Below are positions 7,050 through 8,369 of a stretch of DNA of 8,369 nucleotides, one piece after another. Below the pieces are notes generated by a model, which did not search any database, was not told where the DNA came from, and saw only the letters and a list, made by a program, of their open reading frames with translations. The translations under genes were made by a program, and so were the position numbers. Every line of letters starts with the position of its first letter. The first letter of the stretch is position 1. Source of the stretch: Chlamydiota bacterium (lineage in GTDB: Bacteria > Auribacterota > UBA3054 > B51-G9); contig JAUVKG010000098.1 of NCBI GenBank assembly GCA_030596365.1, positions 1 through 8,369 on the forward strand, in the 5' to 3' direction.

Positions 7050-7589
7050 TTAAAAATCGTCTTTTTCGTTTACCGTATCCCACGGATACTGTTTTTCAAA
7101 GGTCGCCCAGTCTTCTTTTTGAGAATAATAGTAACTTCCAAAAGGATAATCAGCAGCAGATTCTACATAACCATGTTTTACAGGATTATTATTTATATAA
7201 TTTAATCGCGCCCAATAAGATTTTTCAAAAGTAATGCATTTATCCCAATAATTTTCCATTACACATCTGCCTTTTATGTTATCCAAACGATTTGTGTTAA
7301 TTGAAATTCGTCTGTGTAATTTTTTTACAAATGCCGCCACAGAATTATTGCCGTTTTCTGAAGCAGTTAATAATGTGTGATAATGATTGTCTAAAACTAC
7401 CCACGCAATAATTTTCCAATTCATTTCTTTTGATACATTATGTAAACATTTTGAAACCGCATTTTTCTTTTTTGCGATATCGAAAAATCGATCTTTTTTA
7501 TAAGTTCCGGCTGTAAGCATGTAAGTTGCACTGGGAACAAAAAGATGCGTTGGCGCGTGTTTATAATTGTAAAAAAATCCTGGTTCCAT
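7050..7589 (-). CDS. REP-associated tyrosine transposase (RAYT), Y1/HUH family
   Basis: The 179-residue protein is a normal length for RAYTs. It carries the HUH metal-binding motif as HYH (H69, H71) in VVLDNHYHTLL. The C-terminal signature is YINNNPVKHGYV (131-142), where Y131 aligns with the family's catalytic tyrosine; Y125 is a less likely alternative. NYWDKC at 113-118 precedes it. RAYTs cut single-stranded DNA at GTAG or GGAG tetranucleotides beside REP hairpins, and such sites flank this gene on both sides. The ATG at 7589 is preceded by AAGGA at 7604-7600, 10 nt upstream. The stop lies 3 bp from a CTCC motif. The frame is unbroken and both motifs are intact, so the protein may be active. 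Confident in the family, less so in current activity. Confidence 0.92.
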   Translation of the reverse strand: MEPGFFYNYKHAPTHLFVPSATYMLTAGTYKKDRFFDIAKKKNAVSKCLHNVSKEMNWKIIAWVVLDNHYHTLLTASENGNNSVAAFVKKLHRRISINTNRLDNIKGRCVMENYWDKCITFEKSYWARLNYINNNPVKHGYVESAADYPFGSYYYSQKEDWATFEKQYPWDTVNEKDDF

Positions 7590-7599
7590 AATAATTTAT

Positions 7600-7604
7600 T
7601 CCTT
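7600..7604 (-). promoter_or_regulatory. Probable ribosome binding site of the RAYT gene
   Basis: AAGGA on the minus strand lies 10 nt upstream of the ATG. It directly follows the CTCC end of the right REP block in the direction of transcription, so protein bound at the hairpin foot would sit next to the translation start. It is the only recognisable Shine-Dalgarno-like site among the starts seen in this window. Confidence 0.45.
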
Positions 7605-7605
7605 T

Positions 7606-7789
7606 GGAGTGCAATAATATTGATTTTTTCAAAAACTTATCGAAATCAAAAAATCATTTATTGCGAATAATTATTTTTGATCAATGCAAAAATAATTATA
7701 ATAGTTAATTCATTGTCGCATCGAGCGACAATGAATTATCGCAGAAAATGAAATTTAGCTGTCGCAAAATTCCAGCATTTCTGCACTCC
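7606..7789. repeat. Right BIME-like block: two REP units in inverted orientation
   Basis: The order is GGAG (7606-7609), hairpin 1 with foot GCAATAA/TTATTGC (7611-7617, 7658-7664) and inner stem TGATTTTTT/AAAAAATCA (7621-7629, 7648-7656), then hairpin 2 with a perfect 13-bp stem (7667-7679, 7687-7699). Next comes hairpin 2' with a perfect 14-bp stem (7706-7719, 7725-7738) and loop ATCGA, then hairpin 1' with foot GCAGAAA/TTTCTGC (7741-7747, 7778-7784), A, and CTCC (7786-7789). Hairpins 1 and 2 are separated by 2 nt on each side (GA, and TC as its complement). The architecture equals that of the left block although much of the sequence differs. Confidence 0.85.
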
Positions 7790-7792
7790 ATA

Positions 7793-8369
7793 TCAATTTC
7801 CTCTCCTCAAATAATAAATAATAAATGATAAATAATAAATAATAAATAAAAACGGTTCCGGAATTATCGTTTGAGAATTTATTAAATAATTGTAACGTGC
7901 CGTGTCACCATCATCAGAATTAGGATCAAGCCCGTTAGCCAGTTCATACGAATCAGGTATTCCGTCGTTATCTTTGCTTGCGGCAAGGCTTATGGAAAAA
8001 TTATCGGTGCCCTGAATTTCTACCTGCTCTGTGAGTGCTTGTACACGATTTAAATATCCCGCATCCGAAGGAGTTGAATTCCGGGAAACGTTAGAATCCC
8101 ATTTAACGTAAACGCGTCCTCCGGCATTTGTATTTATTAACCCATAATAATTTGCAGCCGAATCTATGTTAATAACATTCTGCCCTTTCATAAGAAGATC
8201 AAGATTGTTAGGTACAAAGCCAAACCGAACATAAGTTGTTCCGGAAGCCGTGTAAGAAGCATCCAGAGAATCACGTCCTGATTCTAAAGTTATAGATTTA
8301 GAAATTCCACCGGAAGAAAAATTGAATCCATTAGCAATTGATGTAACGGAATAAATCGTATCAACCTGT
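7793..8369 (-). CDS. C-terminal part of a secreted or surface protein with an IPEP sorting-type tail
   Basis: The reading frame is open to the right edge, giving 191 visible residues; the ATG at 8191 is internal, so the start is outside the window. The N-terminal visible part is Ser/Thr/Asn-rich and beta-like (YVRFGFVPNN, GGRVYVKWDSN) and I do not recognise a family. A calcium-type motif follows at residues 133-149 (DNDGIPDSYELANGLDP), as in thrombospondin type 3-like spacers that often precede sorting signals. The end is IIPEP (168-172), a hydrophobic segment and RRGN: the PEP, membrane helix and basic cluster order of PEP-CTERM proteins. Such signals are processed by an exosortase, none of which is encoded here. 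The stop is 2 bp from the REP block. Confidence 0.8.
   Translation of the reverse strand, partial: QVDTIYSVTSIANGFNFSSGGISKSITLESGRDSLDASYTASGTTYVRFGFVPNNLDLLMKGQNVINIDSAANYYGLINTNAGGRVYVKWDSNVSRNSTPSDAGYLNRVQALTEQVEIQGTDNFSISLAASKDNDGIPDSYELANGLDPNSDDGDTARYNYLINSQTIIPEPFLFIIYYLSFIIYYLRRGN
7813..7847 (-). repeat. Heptanucleotide tandem repeat (ATTTATY)5 encoding the hydrophobic tail
   Basis: On the minus strand, five 7-bp units run from 7847 to 7813 (ATTTATT twice, ATTTATC, ATTTATT twice), preceded by TTTTT and followed by a degenerate ATTTGAG. They encode IYYLSFIIYYL, between the IPEP codons and the terminal Arg-Arg. The CCGGAACCG that encodes PEP is identical to that at the end of the large GH13 gene. 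Confidence 0.85.

Larger units (their letters stand above)
6745..7790. mobile_element. RAYT (TnpA_REP-type) module with flanking REP/BIME-like blocks
   Basis: A Y1 transposase gene sits between two palindrome-rich blocks built from GGAG-headed hairpins. The 9-mer TGGAGTGCA occurs six times: on the plus strand at 6748, 6837 and 7605, and as its complement starting at 7027, 7039 and 7782. The gene itself is framed by a perfect 11-bp inverted pair, TGCACTCCAAA (7039-7049) and TTTGGAGTGCA (7603-7613). GGAG or GTAG next to a hairpin foot is the known signature of sites bound by RAYT proteins. The module lies between the stop codon of one secreted-protein gene and the promoter of another. Whether the whole block ever moves as a unit cannot be told from one sequence; RAYTs are usually single-copy and mobilise REPs rather than themselves. 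Confidence 0.8.

Noticed and set aside
6747..7205. Open frame of 152 codons on the plus strand through the left REP block
   Set aside because: It is made of repeat sequence and then antisense of the transposase; it contains duplicated SRPKWRDICCDNL peptides only because the DNA is duplicated.
6738..7795. TATCA near both ends of the RAYT module (6738-6742 and 7791-7795) as a target-site duplication
   Set aside because: The left copy is 5 bp away from the repeat edge, five AT-rich bases can match by chance, and Y1 transposases do not create target duplications.
7813..7847. AT-rich heptamers as a replication-origin unwinding element
   Set aside because: No DnaA-box cluster or origin-linked gene is nearby, and the tract is in frame inside a gene, coding for the hydrophobic tail.
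7793..8191. Treating the ATG at 8191 as the true start of the right-edge gene
   Set aside because: The frame stays open to the window edge with the same composition, and a secreted protein would need a signal peptide, which the sequence after 8191 lacks.

Overview
The window carries four genes, all read on the minus strand: two tandem secreted GH13 (alpha-amylase superfamily) enzymes, a REP-associated tyrosine transposase (RAYT) embedded in its own palindromic repeats, and the 3' end of a secreted or surface protein. Both complete C-termini of secreted proteins carry an IPEP motif, a hydrophobic segment and basic residues, the layout of a PEP-CTERM/exosortase sorting signal. With the DNDGIPDxxE calcium-type motif, PKD and He_PIG-like modules, AT-rich intergenic DNA and no clear Shine-Dalgarno on the GH13 genes, this suggests a Gram-negative, polysaccharide-degrading bacterium. 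A PVC-group relative (Lentisphaerota or Kiritimatiellota) is my guess, held with low confidence.

Layout from left to right. Positions 1-1364 hold the N-terminal 454 residues of a CBM48+GH13 enzyme that runs off the left edge. Positions 1365-1581 are an array of five short palindromes; the last one lies inside the next gene. Positions 1555-6705 encode a 1716-residue exported GH13 protein: CBM48, catalytic barrel, beta C-domain, PKD, two copies of a roughly 350-residue supermodule, two C-terminal beta repeats and an IPEP tail. Positions 6745-7790 form the RAYT module. Positions 7793-8369 are the C-terminal 191 codons of another exported protein with the same kind of tail.

Two things stand out. 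First, the RAYT is flanked by two mirror-symmetric blocks, each GGAG-hairpin1-hairpin2...hairpin2'-hairpin1'-CTCC. The stem sequences differ between copies but stay complementary, so the structure is conserved by covariation. Second, the hydrophobic part of both IPEP tails is encoded by a tandem 7-bp repeat, (ATTTATY)n. Because 7 is not a multiple of 3, this repeat reads as the same stop-free hydrophobic heptapeptide cycle in all three frames. It is a DNA repeat that can supply a membrane-anchor segment in any frame.

The two GH13 proteins probably act outside the cytoplasm on alpha-glucans. The larger one, and the protein at the right edge, are probably anchored or sorted through the IPEP tail. 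The RAYT module looks like an insertion between two secreted-protein genes, ending 2 bp past the stop codon of one and overlapping the probable promoter of the other.
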